Source: Thermoanaerobaculia bacterium
Lineage (GTDB): Bacteria; Acidobacteriota; Thermoanaerobaculia; UBA5066
Direction: 5' to 3'
Assembly (NCBI GenBank): GCA_022071945.1
Contig: JAJVIN010000036.1
Coordinates: 1-59,047 of the forward strand
Length of the DNA: 59,047 nucleotides
Part shown: piece by piece, positions 17,557 through 26,632 of the stretch
How the letters are laid out: the number at the start of each line of letters is the position of its first letter
Numbering within the stretch: position 1 is the stretch's first letter
Position numbers and translations under genes: made by a program
Notes under the pieces: generated by a model
What the model was told of the DNA's origin: nothing
Databases searched by the model: none
Seen by the model: the letters and a program-made list of their open reading frames with translations, nothing else

Positions 17557-19296
17557 TCAGACTTCGGGATAAGAACCGGGACGCCACTCGATCGGCATGG
17601 TCCCGCTTCGCGTGTCCTGATCGAGGCCGAGGACCCGGTCTTCGTGGAGGGTCGACTCCTCGGGGAACTGAGCCGTGACGAGCTCTTGCGCGCACCAGCG
17701 GCGCAGGGAGTACATCGGCCGGATATCGCCGTCGTTGTCGAGGTGCCACCCGGCCGACTCGAGAAGCAACGAGACGATCGTCAGGCGGGCCAGAGAGTAA
17801 GCGAGAGCCCGCGCGACGGCCTCGGCCGGCTCGCGCCGCGCGCCGTGCAGCCGCCTCGCGAAGGTCGCGAGCTTCTCCAGGCCGTGCTCGGCGAGCGCCT
17901 TCTGCGGGATCAGCTCGGGACGCCGGACCTGGCTGAGGCGTTCCCGCATGTCCACGAGGTACGGGGCGAGCGCGTTCTCTCTCTCGATGGCGCGCAGGAC
18001 GTCCAGGGAGAGCACGCTCGTCGTCCCCTCCCAGATCGGCAGGACGTGGGCGTCGCGCAGAATCCGGGGGATTCCCGTGTCCTCGACGTAGCCGGCTCCG
18101 CCGAAGCACTCCATGATTTCGGTGAGGCCCGCGACCGCCTCGCGGGCGGTGAAGAGCTTGGTCACCGGTGTCAGGATGCGCAGGACCGAGTGCTCACCCG
18201 CGGCCAGGTGCCCCGTTTCCTCGCGGCCCAAAAGCTCGGCCACCCTCACGGTCAGGAGGAACATCCCCTCGTAGAGGGCCTGCAGGCGGGCGAGGGTCTC
18301 GAGGTAGAGCGGCTGTTCGGCGAGCTGGCTTCCGAAGGCGATTCGCCGGAAACCGTAGTCCCGCGCCAGGGCCAGTCCCCTTCGCAGGTAGCTGACGGCG
18401 CACACCGAGTTGTAGATCCGCGTGATGTTGAGCATCGACGCGACCTGGCGGACGCCCTTGCCTTCCTGTCCGATGAGCCGGGCAGGGGTCCCGAGGAGCG
18501 ACAGCTCGGCGGTCGGCAGGGCCTTCGTCCCCATCTTGTCCTTCAACCGGTTGACCTGGATGTTCTTCAGCCGTCCCCACTGGTCCCTCATCTCGACGTA
18601 GAAGAGGCTCAGGCCCTTGCTCCCTTCCACGGCCCCCTCGATCCGCGCCAGGGCCAGGGCCATCTCCGAGGTCGTTGCCGACGTGAACCACTTCGGCCCG
18701 TAGAGGCTGAAGCCGTTCTCCTCGCGGCGGGCGAGGGTTTCCGTCCGGCTGACGTCCGAGCCGCCCGAGCGCTCCGTCATCCACTGGCCCGAAGACCAGA
18801 ACCGTTCGGGATCCCGCGTGGTCAGAAGCACGAAGGCCCGCGCCTTCATCTCCTCGTCGCCATACTTCTCGATCACGCGGGCGGCGCCGTCGGTCATCGC
18901 GAGCGGGCACGTGTAGATCGCCGAGGACGGGTTGAAGATGTGGATCATGGCCGCCTGCAGGATTCGAGAGTAGTAGCTGTACCGCCGCTCGTAGGCCGTC
19001 GCGACGATCCCCTCCTCCGCGGCGATGCGGTGCAGCATCCGCCAGCCGTACGAGACCTCGATGTGGTCGATCCGGTGTCCCCAGGCGTCGTAGGGAACGT
19101 GCTTGGGAGGACTCGACTCTGCCTGGTCGGCGATGAGGGCGAGATCCGAGACCGCGCGCTGCCCGAGGCGCCTCAGACCCGAGATGACCTCGGAGTAGAT
19201 CTCGAGCGGCAGCTTGCGCCTCAGGTAGGAGGTGAGGACTCGATCCTCGTCGAACTGGTTGCCGATCCGGGGAGGATCCTGGAAGAACCCGTTCAT
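17557..19296 (-). CDS. AidB-like acyl-CoA dehydrogenase
   Basis: A 579-aa flavoprotein of the acyl-CoA dehydrogenase superfamily, with the size and layout of AidB. The N-terminal helical domain contains YDAWGHRIDHIEVSYGWR, characteristic of this branch. The middle domain has WMTERSGGSDVSRTET (FAD/substrate loop) and FSLYGPKWFTSA. The C-terminal domain has ECFGGAGYVEDTGIPRILRD and LPIWEGTTSVLSLD. I chose the ATG at 19296, which overlaps the phosphatase stop (ATGA), because sequence upstream in this frame does not look coding. AidB itself binds DNA and has weak dehydrogenase activity; the acyl-CoA substrate here is unknown. Confidence 0.88.
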   Translation of the reverse strand: MNGFFQDPPRIGNQFDEDRVLTSYLRRKLPLEIYSEVISGLRRLGQRAVSDLALIADQAESSPPKHVPYDAWGHRIDHIEVSYGWRMLHRIAAEEGIVATAYERRYSYYSRILQAAMIHIFNPSSAIYTCPLAMTDGAARVIEKYGDEEMKARAFVLLTTRDPERFWSSGQWMTERSGGSDVSRTETLARREENGFSLYGPKWFTSATTSEMALALARIEGAVEGSKGLSLFYVEMRDQWGRLKNIQVNRLKDKMGTKALPTAELSLLGTPARLIGQEGKGVRQVASMLNITRIYNSVCAVSYLRRGLALARDYGFRRIAFGSQLAEQPLYLETLARLQALYEGMFLLTVRVAELLGREETGHLAAGEHSVLRILTPVTKLFTAREAVAGLTEIMECFGGAGYVEDTGIPRILRDAHVLPIWEGTTSVLSLDVLRAIERENALAPYLVDMRERLSQVRRPELIPQKALAEHGLEKLATFARRLHGARREPAEAVARALAYSLARLTIVSLLLESAGWHLDNDGDIRPMYSLRRWCAQELVTAQFPEESTLHEDRVLGLDQDTRSGTMPIEWRPGSYPEV

Positions 19297-20408
19297 GGTG
19301 CGACTCCTGGTTTCTCCTTCGGGGGTTGATCCGGAGTGGGGACAGGACGCCAGAATTGCAGCTCCGACAGATCGAGCTTTTGCGCGAGGCGGACGTCGCC
19401 CTCCTCGTCGCGGATTTGCAGGGTCAGGCGGGGGTTCTTCCTCTCCCAGTCGATCGCGACCACGCCGAAATTGTTGACACGCGCGACCGTTCCGACCCTG
19501 CTGTCGTTGTGCTCGAGGGGCCTCAGGTTGTAGATCGCCCTGTTGAGGCCGCTCGAGGTGAGGTCGTAGAGAACGTAGCCGAGCCCCGCATCCGTCGCGG
19601 AAAGCTCGCCGAGGTGCCGGTCGCCGCTGAGGATGACGAGGCCCGAAACCCTCAGTTCGGCAAGGAGGTCGAACAGGCGCTGCCTCTCGGCCGGGAAATT
19701 CCCCCACTTCTCGTAGGCGTGGTCGTTGGCCACGACCTGGATGCTCGAACACAGAAGCCGGACCTCTGCCGGCTTGACGAGCTCGCGCCTGAGAAAGTCC
19801 CACTGCTCCTCCCCGAGGATCGTGGCCTGCGGATCGGTGTTCGGCTGGTAGGGACCCCGTGCCCGGTCGAGGAGGCCGGCCTTTTTCAAGGGAGACCTGT
19901 TGTAACGGGTGTCCAGCAGAATGATCTGGACTCTCTTGCCGGGCGGGCCGAGGATCGCGGCGTCGTAGACTCCACTCCGGTTGCGCCTCGGCGAGTCTTT
20001 CGGCTCGCCGAAGAAGTCGAGGAAGATCTCCTTGGACTCGGCCTTCTTGCTGTATTCGGCGCCGGCGTCGTCCTCACCCATATCGTGGTCGTCCCACGTC
20101 GCCAGGATCCGGGCCGACTTTCTGAGCTTCTCGAAACCATCCATCCGGCCGAGCTTGGCGTATTCGGCCCTCAGCTTCCCCATGTCCGATGTGTCCCCGT
20201 AGATGTTGTCACCCAGGAAGACGAAGACCTCGGGGTTGAGCTTGAGGATGGATACCCAGACCGGCTGCTGCTTGTTCTGGTCGGCACACGACCCGAACGC
20301 GATTCGAGAAACCAGGGCCTGGCTCGACGGAGCCGCCCCCGCCAAAGAGACGACCGCGGCCGCGAGGGCGGCCGCGGAGACACATGCATGGATTCGGGAT
20401 CCCCTCAC
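19293..20408 (-). CDS. PhoD-like secreted metallophosphatase
   Basis: This 371-aa protein starts at an ATG that overlaps the alpha-2-macroglobulin stop (ATGA). It has a signal peptide (SAAALAAAVVSLAGAA), then the metallophosphatase blocks of the PhoD family: RIAFGSCADQ, VFLGDNIYGD, LATWDDHDMGEDDAG, SIQVVANDHAYEKW and LVILSGDRHLGELS. These residues bind the metal pair. The enzyme should hydrolyse phosphodiesters or monoesters in the periplasm. Its place between alpha-2-macroglobulin and the dehydrogenase is unusual; I see no obvious shared pathway. Confidence 0.9.
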   Translation of the reverse strand: MRGSRIHACVSAAALAAAVVSLAGAAPSSQALVSRIAFGSCADQNKQQPVWVSILKLNPEVFVFLGDNIYGDTSDMGKLRAEYAKLGRMDGFEKLRKSARILATWDDHDMGEDDAGAEYSKKAESKEIFLDFFGEPKDSPRRNRSGVYDAAILGPPGKRVQIILLDTRYNRSPLKKAGLLDRARGPYQPNTDPQATILGEEQWDFLRRELVKPAEVRLLCSSIQVVANDHAYEKWGNFPAERQRLFDLLAELRVSGLVILSGDRHLGELSATDAGLGYVLYDLTSSGLNRAIYNLRPLEHNDSRVGTVARVNNFGVVAIDWERKNPRLTLQIRDEEGDVRLAQKLDLSELQFWRPVPTPDQPPKEKPGVAP

Positions 20409-23400
20409 TGACCTGATTCTCGCACTCCTTCAGTCGGAGAGATCTTCAGGAGGTGCCCCGCCGAGTAGGCATTGAATTCCGGAGCGTACAGCGACTGGAT
20501 CGTGGCCGGTCCCACGCGGAAGCTCCCCGCCATCGCCGCGCGGATCCGGTACTTGAATGTGTACTCGCCCACCGGGAGCTGCTCGAAGAAGAAGTTCGTC
20601 CCGCTGTCGCGGATCTCCTCGTACCACCCGATCCCGAGATCCCACTTGAACCTCGAGACGTTCCCTTCAGGCTCGAAGCCCGCGCCGCGGGGATCCCTGA
20701 GATGGACGTACTCGGCCGCGTGCTTGGTCCGGAGCGAGATCTGGACCTCGACTTGGTCTCCCACCTTGATCTCGGCACCGTCCGCGAGCGGCTTGAGAAC
20801 CCATTCCTTGCCGTTGTTCTCCCTGAGGAAGTACCGCCGCGAGACCGCGAAGAAGTCTCCCCGGTCCTCCTTCGGCAGCTCGTCCGTCGAGAAGTGCCAC
20901 GTCGCGGAGGCGAAGACGAACCCCTTGCTCTCCTTCTCAACGATGATGGACGAGGAGGTCTTCGGGTCGACCTTCTCCCCGGGGACGACAATCTGGTTCT
21001 TCTTGCCCGTGTACCGGTCGGGCTCGAAGACGAACGAAACCTTCTGGCTGCCGATCGTGACCGTTGCGTCTTCCCGGATGGCGAGCGCCCCTTCGGCCTT
21101 GAGGTAGTGCAAGAGCGAGTAGATGACCTCAGCCGTGGCCCGGGTCGATTTCCACTGATTGAGCTTCTTGTTCAGGAGGAGCCACTGGACGAGCCCATCG
21201 CGCCGGGCATCCTTCGGATCGAGCTCCATCAGGGTGCGAAGGGCGAAGGCGTGGGACTCGATCGTGTCGTTGTACCAGAGCCAGGAGCGGTCCTCGCGAG
21301 CCCAGAAGGTCCCCTGTTCCTCGTTGGTTCTCGCGGAGTCCATCACGCTGTCCCACACGAGCCTCGCGTCCTTCATCCGCCCCATCCTGTTGAGGGTCAG
21401 GGCCAGATAGCCCTTCAGATACGGCGAGTGCTGTTTCCAGTGCTTGAACGAGAAGTCGAGGATCTCCTTGCGTTCTTCCGGAGTCAGGGCGTTGCCCGTG
21501 TACGAGCTGTCGGGATAGGACGAGGCGACGTAGTTGAGGAACGTCAGGAATTCCCAGCACCCATCCTGCTTCATGCAATTGCGGAGGTCGTCGCGGTAGT
21601 GCCGCGCCAGGTACTGCCACCCGCGCTGGATGACGTCTTTCGGGACATCGACGCCGAACTCGGACGCCTTGCCGAAGCCGTGCATGATGTAGAGCGTCAT
21701 GTAGGGTGAGGGAGGGCCGCCCGGGAACCACGGGAATCCGCCGCTCGCCGTCTGGGCCTTCTTCAGCTTGTCGAGGGAGACTGTTTTCGTCGCCCGGGCA
21801 ATCGCCGGATCGAGGACCTTCGTCAGGCTCGTGTCGCGGCCATCGGGCCCGCCCCGCGCCTCGAGGAGCCAGGGAGACTCCTCGAGAGACATCCGCCGGT
21901 TCGGATCCGGCTCGTCGAATTTCTCCAGGAGCGTGTCGCGCGACGACATCTCCTTGGCCATCTTGGCCACCGCGGGGTACTTGTCAAAGAGCGTCGAGAC
22001 GATCCCGGTCGACAGGAACCGGTTCAACGTCTGCTCCGTGCACTCGTACGGATAGTCGATCAGGTACGGGAGAGACTGCAGAACCGTGTAGAAGAGCTGG
22101 GCGTCGACGGTCACGACCATCTGCGAGGTGACCCGCGTCGGATCGTCGTTCTTGGCGAGATCCGCGAACTCGAGGACCTTCCGGTCCTTGTTCCGGAGCG
22201 TCACGAAGCGAGACTGGACGAGGTGATACCGGCTCGGCAGGACGGGCAGGGGCCGAAGCTCGCCGTCTCCGAGATCACCGGCCTTCGCCACCGCCTTGAC
22301 GGCGATCGTGCCCAGGCGCCTGGGGGTCTTCAGCGAGAACGAGAGGTTCGCCCCTCCTCCCGCCGGCACCTTGAAGGGCCTCGAGGACGGACCCGAAAGG
22401 CCAAAGAGAGACCTGAGGTCCTCGTTGGTCTCGGGATCGAAGATCGAGAGGTCGAGTGTCCCGGACAGTTCCTTTTCCGAAGCGTTGTTCACGACGATCT
22501 TCAGCTCGGCCTGGTCCCCTTCCCTGAGGAAGCGCGGGATGTAGGGCCTCACCATCAGCTCCTTGACCGACTTGGTCTCGGCCTTGAGCGAGCCGCCCGT
22601 CATGTCGCGCGTGACCGTGTGAACCCAGACGTTCCACGAGGTGACGGAATCGGGCACAGTGAACTCGAAGGAGGCCGAGCCATCCGCGCCTGCGACGAGG
22701 TTCGGGAACCAGAACGCCGTCTCGGCGAAGTTGGACCGGAGCGGAACCGGGGCGCTCTCCGCTCCGCTGGCGGCCGAGTCCTCTTTCTTGCCGGCGGTCT
22801 CGTCGGCGAGATTCGCGTCCTTGCGCGCATCCTGCTCGGGAGTGCGCTGTCTCTCGGGAACCGGCGCGGCGGCCGGGGCGGGAGGTGGAGCCATCGCCAT
22901 CGGCACCGCTTCGGCCGCTCCCTCGACGGCCCCGACTCCGCCGCGGGCCGCGGACTTGAACATCACCCCCGATCCGTATCCGCGGCGGCCCGGTCCCCCG
23001 ATCCCGTAGCGGTCGAAGAAGATGAGGCGGTCCGTCGAGAAGGACGGGTAACCCGGCGGCGAGTCCATGTGTCCCTGGATCCAGAAGATCGACGTCTGGC
23101 TCAGACTCGCCCGCACCCATCCGGGGCTGGCGCGATACGGGTAGACGGATGTCACGGATGGCGGCGTGTGCGGCCGGAAGATGTCGAGGCTCCGGTCGTA
23201 CATGTAAGCCAGGAGCTCGGCCGCCTCGCGGTCGACGGGTTTTCCATCGGGCCGGCTGACCTTGACGGTCCACTTTTCCTTCTGACCGGGCCGGAGCTTG
23301 TCCCGGAAAGAAACGAACTCGACCTTCAGCTGCTTGTTGTCCCAGGGCACGAAAACCGGCTGGCTCGCCTGGAAGAACTGGAAGTCACGCAGGCCGAAAA

Positions 23401-26400
23401 CCGTGACGGCGAAGCCCCCGCGATCCGCATCGGTCACTGGCAGCTCGAGGACGGCGGGGCCCTTCGAAGAGCGCAGGAACCGCCTCTCGACGGGGCGGCC
23501 GGGCCGCGAGATGTCGAGAATCAAGAGCTGCTCGGGAAGGCCGGAGTGGACGAGGATTCTGGCTGTCGAACCCGCCGGGACCGAGGCCGCCTCGGGCTTG
23601 AGGACGAGCGGCACCGCGAGCTCCGCCTTTTCGCCCGCCACGATGAACTCCTTGCTCGTCTCGTACTTCGTCCCGAATTCGTCGACCGTTTCGTAGCGAA
23701 GCCGGTACGCGCCAGAGGCGAGCTTTCCCGTCTCGAGGACCGAGCGGCCCTTCTCGTCGTGGCTCGCGTCACCCCTCGCAACCTCGGCGCCATCGGGCCA
23801 CTGACGAAGGAGCATCTCGGCCGAGGGAGTCGTTTCCCAGCGGGCCCTCTGCCGGTCTCCCTCAGTCGCGAAGGCCCCATCGCCTTCCTCGCCCGTGGAG
23901 ACCGGCGGCTTTGCGACCGGGATCTCGGACGGCACCTGAGCCGCGGGCTGCGTCAGCTTGACGAGCCGCCACGACCCCTTTCCCGCGCGCGGCGTGCCAT
24001 CGAGGCTGCGCCTCACAATCGTCGCCTTCAGCGCTTCGCGGTCGCTCTGGAAGCCCGAGGGCACCTCGAGATCGGCCTCGACAGAAACGAACCCGATCCT
24101 GAGGCTCTTCGTCGCGGACCGGGTCTCACCGCCCTCGTCGGTCACGTCGGCCGAGACGGAGTAGCGGTAGGTGAGCTCGCGGCCCGAAGCACTCTTCGGC
24201 TCCTCCGCCTCGGGCAGGAAGGTGATGGAGAACGACCCCTTCTCGTCCGGCGCGGTCGTGCCCGAGGCGATGACCTGCTTCTGGGCCCGGGATCCCCCAC
24301 CCCAGTACCACCACCACCACGGATAGACAGGCTCGCGGCTGACGGTCCACTTCACCGTCCCATTCGTCACGGGGAGGCCGAAGTAGTACTTCGCCTCGCC
24401 CGCGAGGGTGGCCTTGCGATTCATCCGGAGGGGATCCTTGATCTCCTTCCACTCGACCTCGAAGGTCGGGCGCTTGTACTCCTCGACCCCGATCGACGTC
24501 ATGCCTCCGAGAGACGACTGGATCATCCAGTTGCCGAGCAGCCGACCGGTCGGAATCGTGAATTCCCCCGCCGCGGTGCCGAAGCTGTTCGTCTTGACGG
24601 TGGCGCTCTCGACGCGCTGGCCGTTCGGGTCGACGAGATTCACCAGGAGCGACGACTCTTTGAGGACCTCGAACTTCGCCTTATCCGAGTCCCCCCGATA
24701 GGCAACGACCTTCCACAGGAGTTTCTGCAAGGGACGGTAGATGCTCCGGTCCGTGTAGACGAGCGAGCCCGTCGTCTCCCCCGGCTTGTACGGCCTGGAA
24801 AAGCCGGAGAAACTCGGATCGATCGCCAGGTCCCTGCCCGACTCGGCCAGGAAGAAGTGAGACCCTCCGTCCTTGCCGGCCTCGAGAGGGAACGATGCCT
24901 CGCCCGCTTCGTCCGTCGTGAGGGTCTGGGACTTCCTGTGGCCCTTCTGCCAGTCGAGGCGGTAGAGATGGACGGAAGCGCCCTTTTTCGGGAGCCCCGA
25001 GTCGCCCGAGAAGACGTTGATCTGGTAGCCGCCCTCTCCGTCGGCCTTCGTCGTCATGACGAGACTCGTGAGCAGGATGTGGCCACCCGTGACCTTGTTC
25101 GACTCTTCGCGGAAGTCTGGCTTCATGGACGCCACGACCGTGAAGAAGCCCGTCTGCTTCAGCGGGGGAACGACGAAGGTCTTGTGCGACTTGAAATCGG
25201 GAGTCGCGGGGAGGTCGACGGACCACTCCGCGACGGGCTTCTCGGATCTCACGAGGCGCCGGACCTCCTCCGCCTGGGGGAAGAGGCTGTAGTCCTTCGT
25301 GGTCTCGATGAACCGGACGAGATCCGACCGGTACGCCCTGAAGAAGACCTTGCCGAAGTTCCGGTGCCGGATCAACAGGCTCCGCTTTCCCGGGGCGTCC
25401 GAGGACATCGAGGCCAAGTCGTAATCCGGCGCCTCGATCGATCGCGCGATGCTGAGACACCGCTGTCCGCCCGGTGACGACGGATAGGCTTCGTGCCCCT
25501 CGAGCGCCAGCTTGCGGGCACGCACGAGGTTGTCCGGCCTCGCCTCGGCTCTCACGATCTCGGCGAGCTCCGCCTGCCCCATCGCCCACCAGGCGTGCTT
25601 GCGGTAGCGCGGCAGAAGGCCGGTGAGCTCGTTTCTCGCCAGGGAAAGGTCGTCGGCCGAGGAGAAAGACGCCCGCCATCTGCGCAGTCTCTCGAGGAAG
25701 ACCTCGAGCACGGCCTCTTGTTCATTCCGGCGAGCGTGCCAGGCGCCGAGGTCGTCCAGGACGGCCGAGATCTTCATGAGGGGATGGGCCCCAGGATCCG
25801 TCAGAGCCGCCGCCGAGGCCTTTGGCTCCGAACCCTTCAACAGGGCGCGCCGGTCGAGGCGGAAGAGATCGTTGGACTGCTCGGGCGTCCAGTGCGACGA
25901 GTTCGCCAGGAGCTCGACGAAGAGGTAGGAGACCGCGTCCCTCAAAGTCCCGCGGATCCCCTCCGGGTAGCTGTTGGGGGAAACGAACTCCGAGATCTTC
26001 GTGACCGGAGTGTCAGAGAGCGACTCGCGCCCCTTCCAGACCTCCAGGTACGCCTTCTGGGCCTCCACATAGATCTGATCGCGAGTCCAGGCCTTCAGGT
26101 CGACCTCGCCCTTCGTATCGACGCGCTCTCTCTTCCCGATCTCCCAGGAGTAGGCGTTGTTGTAGGTTTCGAGGGAGTGCGCATAGAAGAGGTTGAGGAG
26201 GGTCCGGGAGAGAGGTTCATCGGGCCAGGGTTCACTCTTCAGGAACCGCACGGCCGTCTCGAACCCCGAGAGCGCGGTCTCGAGCTGAACCTCGCGCACG
26301 AGGGCGCGGGTCCACTCACCGGAATCGCCGGCGGCCCTGGCCCTCTTGCGCAGCTTCTCGACTTCTTTTCGAGCCTCCTCGAGCTTCTGTTCGTCGATCA

Positions 26401-26575
26401 GCTTGTCGACTCTCGTCCAGGTGGGGGCTGCGTTCACGTTTGCCTCCTGAGCCGGCCTGGCGCCCGGTTTCGGCTTCTTCCGGTTTTCGGCGAGGAGGGG
26501 CTGGAGAAAAAAGACGACGACGGCCACCGCTGCCAAGACCGCAACGTAAACCAGGACCCGTGCGCGTGATCTCAT
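20405..26575 (-). CDS. Bacterial alpha-2-macroglobulin, thioester type, membrane-anchored
   Basis: This 2056-aa protein has an N-terminal membrane anchor (VYVAVLAAVAVVVFFLQPLL) and no lipobox. It contains macroglobulin domains with an MG2-like segment near residue 645 (LVNLVDPNGQRVESATVKTN), a low-complexity Ala/Pro stretch at about 1205-1275 that could serve as bait region, an A2M core near 1285 (ETAFWFPNLVAGADGSASFE), and the reactive thioester motif YECTEQTLNR with Cys1512. A helical toroid and a C-terminal MG domain follow. The family traps attacking proteases in the periplasm by covalent capture. The usual partner, penicillin-binding protein 1C, is not next to it; instead it heads an operon with a PhoD-like phosphatase and an AidB-like enzyme. 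Confidence 0.92.
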   Translation of the reverse strand: MRSRARVLVYVAVLAAVAVVVFFLQPLLAENRKKPKPGARPAQEANVNAAPTWTRVDKLIDEQKLEEARKEVEKLRKRARAAGDSGEWTRALVREVQLETALSGFETAVRFLKSEPWPDEPLSRTLLNLFYAHSLETYNNAYSWEIGKRERVDTKGEVDLKAWTRDQIYVEAQKAYLEVWKGRESLSDTPVTKISEFVSPNSYPEGIRGTLRDAVSYLFVELLANSSHWTPEQSNDLFRLDRRALLKGSEPKASAAALTDPGAHPLMKISAVLDDLGAWHARRNEQEAVLEVFLERLRRWRASFSSADDLSLARNELTGLLPRYRKHAWWAMGQAELAEIVRAEARPDNLVRARKLALEGHEAYPSSPGGQRCLSIARSIEAPDYDLASMSSDAPGKRSLLIRHRNFGKVFFRAYRSDLVRFIETTKDYSLFPQAEEVRRLVRSEKPVAEWSVDLPATPDFKSHKTFVVPPLKQTGFFTVVASMKPDFREESNKVTGGHILLTSLVMTTKADGEGGYQINVFSGDSGLPKKGASVHLYRLDWQKGHRKSQTLTTDEAGEASFPLEAGKDGGSHFFLAESGRDLAIDPSFSGFSRPYKPGETTGSLVYTDRSIYRPLQKLLWKVVAYRGDSDKAKFEVLKESSLLVNLVDPNGQRVESATVKTNSFGTAAGEFTIPTGRLLGNWMIQSSLGGMTSIGVEEYKRPTFEVEWKEIKDPLRMNRKATLAGEAKYYFGLPVTNGTVKWTVSREPVYPWWWWYWGGGSRAQKQVIASGTTAPDEKGSFSITFLPEAEEPKSASGRELTYRYSVSADVTDEGGETRSATKSLRIGFVSVEADLEVPSGFQSDREALKATIVRRSLDGTPRAGKGSWRLVKLTQPAAQVPSEIPVAKPPVSTGEEGDGAFATEGDRQRARWETTPSAEMLLRQWPDGAEVARGDASHDEKGRSVLETGKLASGAYRLRYETVDEFGTKYETSKEFIVAGEKAELAVPLVLKPEAASVPAGSTARILVHSGLPEQLLILDISRPGRPVERRFLRSSKGPAVLELPVTDADRGGFAVTVFGLRDFQFFQASQPVFVPWDNKQLKVEFVSFRDKLRPGQKEKWTVKVSRPDGKPVDREAAELLAYMYDRSLDIFRPHTPPSVTSVYPYRASPGWVRASLSQTSIFWIQGHMDSPPGYPSFSTDRLIFFDRYGIGGPGRRGYGSGVMFKSAARGGVGAVEGAAEAVPMAMAPPPAPAAAPVPERQRTPEQDARKDANLADETAGKKEDSAASGAESAPVPLRSNFAETAFWFPNLVAGADGSASFEFTVPDSVTSWNVWVHTVTRDMTGGSLKAETKSVKELMVRPYIPRFLREGDQAELKIVVNNASEKELSGTLDLSIFDPETNEDLRSLFGLSGPSSRPFKVPAGGGANLSFSLKTPRRLGTIAVKAVAKAGDLGDGELRPLPVLPSRYHLVQSRFVTLRNKDRKVLEFADLAKNDDPTRVTSQMVVTVDAQLFYTVLQSLPYLIDYPYECTEQTLNRFLSTGIVSTLFDKYPAVAKMAKEMSSRDTLLEKFDEPDPNRRMSLEESPWLLEARGGPDGRDTSLTKVLDPAIARATKTVSLDKLKKAQTASGGFPWFPGGPPSPYMTLYIMHGFGKASEFGVDVPKDVIQRGWQYLARHYRDDLRNCMKQDGCWEFLTFLNYVASSYPDSSYTGNALTPEERKEILDFSFKHWKQHSPYLKGYLALTLNRMGRMKDARLVWDSVMDSARTNEEQGTFWAREDRSWLWYNDTIESHAFALRTLMELDPKDARRDGLVQWLLLNKKLNQWKSTRATAEVIYSLLHYLKAEGALAIREDATVTIGSQKVSFVFEPDRYTGKKNQIVVPGEKVDPKTSSSIIVEKESKGFVFASATWHFSTDELPKEDRGDFFAVSRRYFLRENNGKEWVLKPLADGAEIKVGDQVEVQISLRTKHAAEYVHLRDPRGAGFEPEGNVSRFKWDLGIGWYEEIRDSGTNFFFEQLPVGEYTFKYRIRAAMAGSFRVGPATIQSLYAPEFNAYSAGHLLKISPTEGVRESGQ

Positions 26576-26632
26576 AGCAAAAGTGTAGACCCTCTCACCA
26601 GCCGAAGAGTTCCCGGCCGTTTCGCACCCGGC

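Noticed and set aside
22223-25477. Long plus-strand open frame (over 1000 codons) opposite the alpha-2-macroglobulin gene
   Set aside because: The minus-strand gene has all family motifs. The opposite frame is rich in Arg, Gly and Asp with no motif, as expected of the antisense of GC-rich coding DNA.
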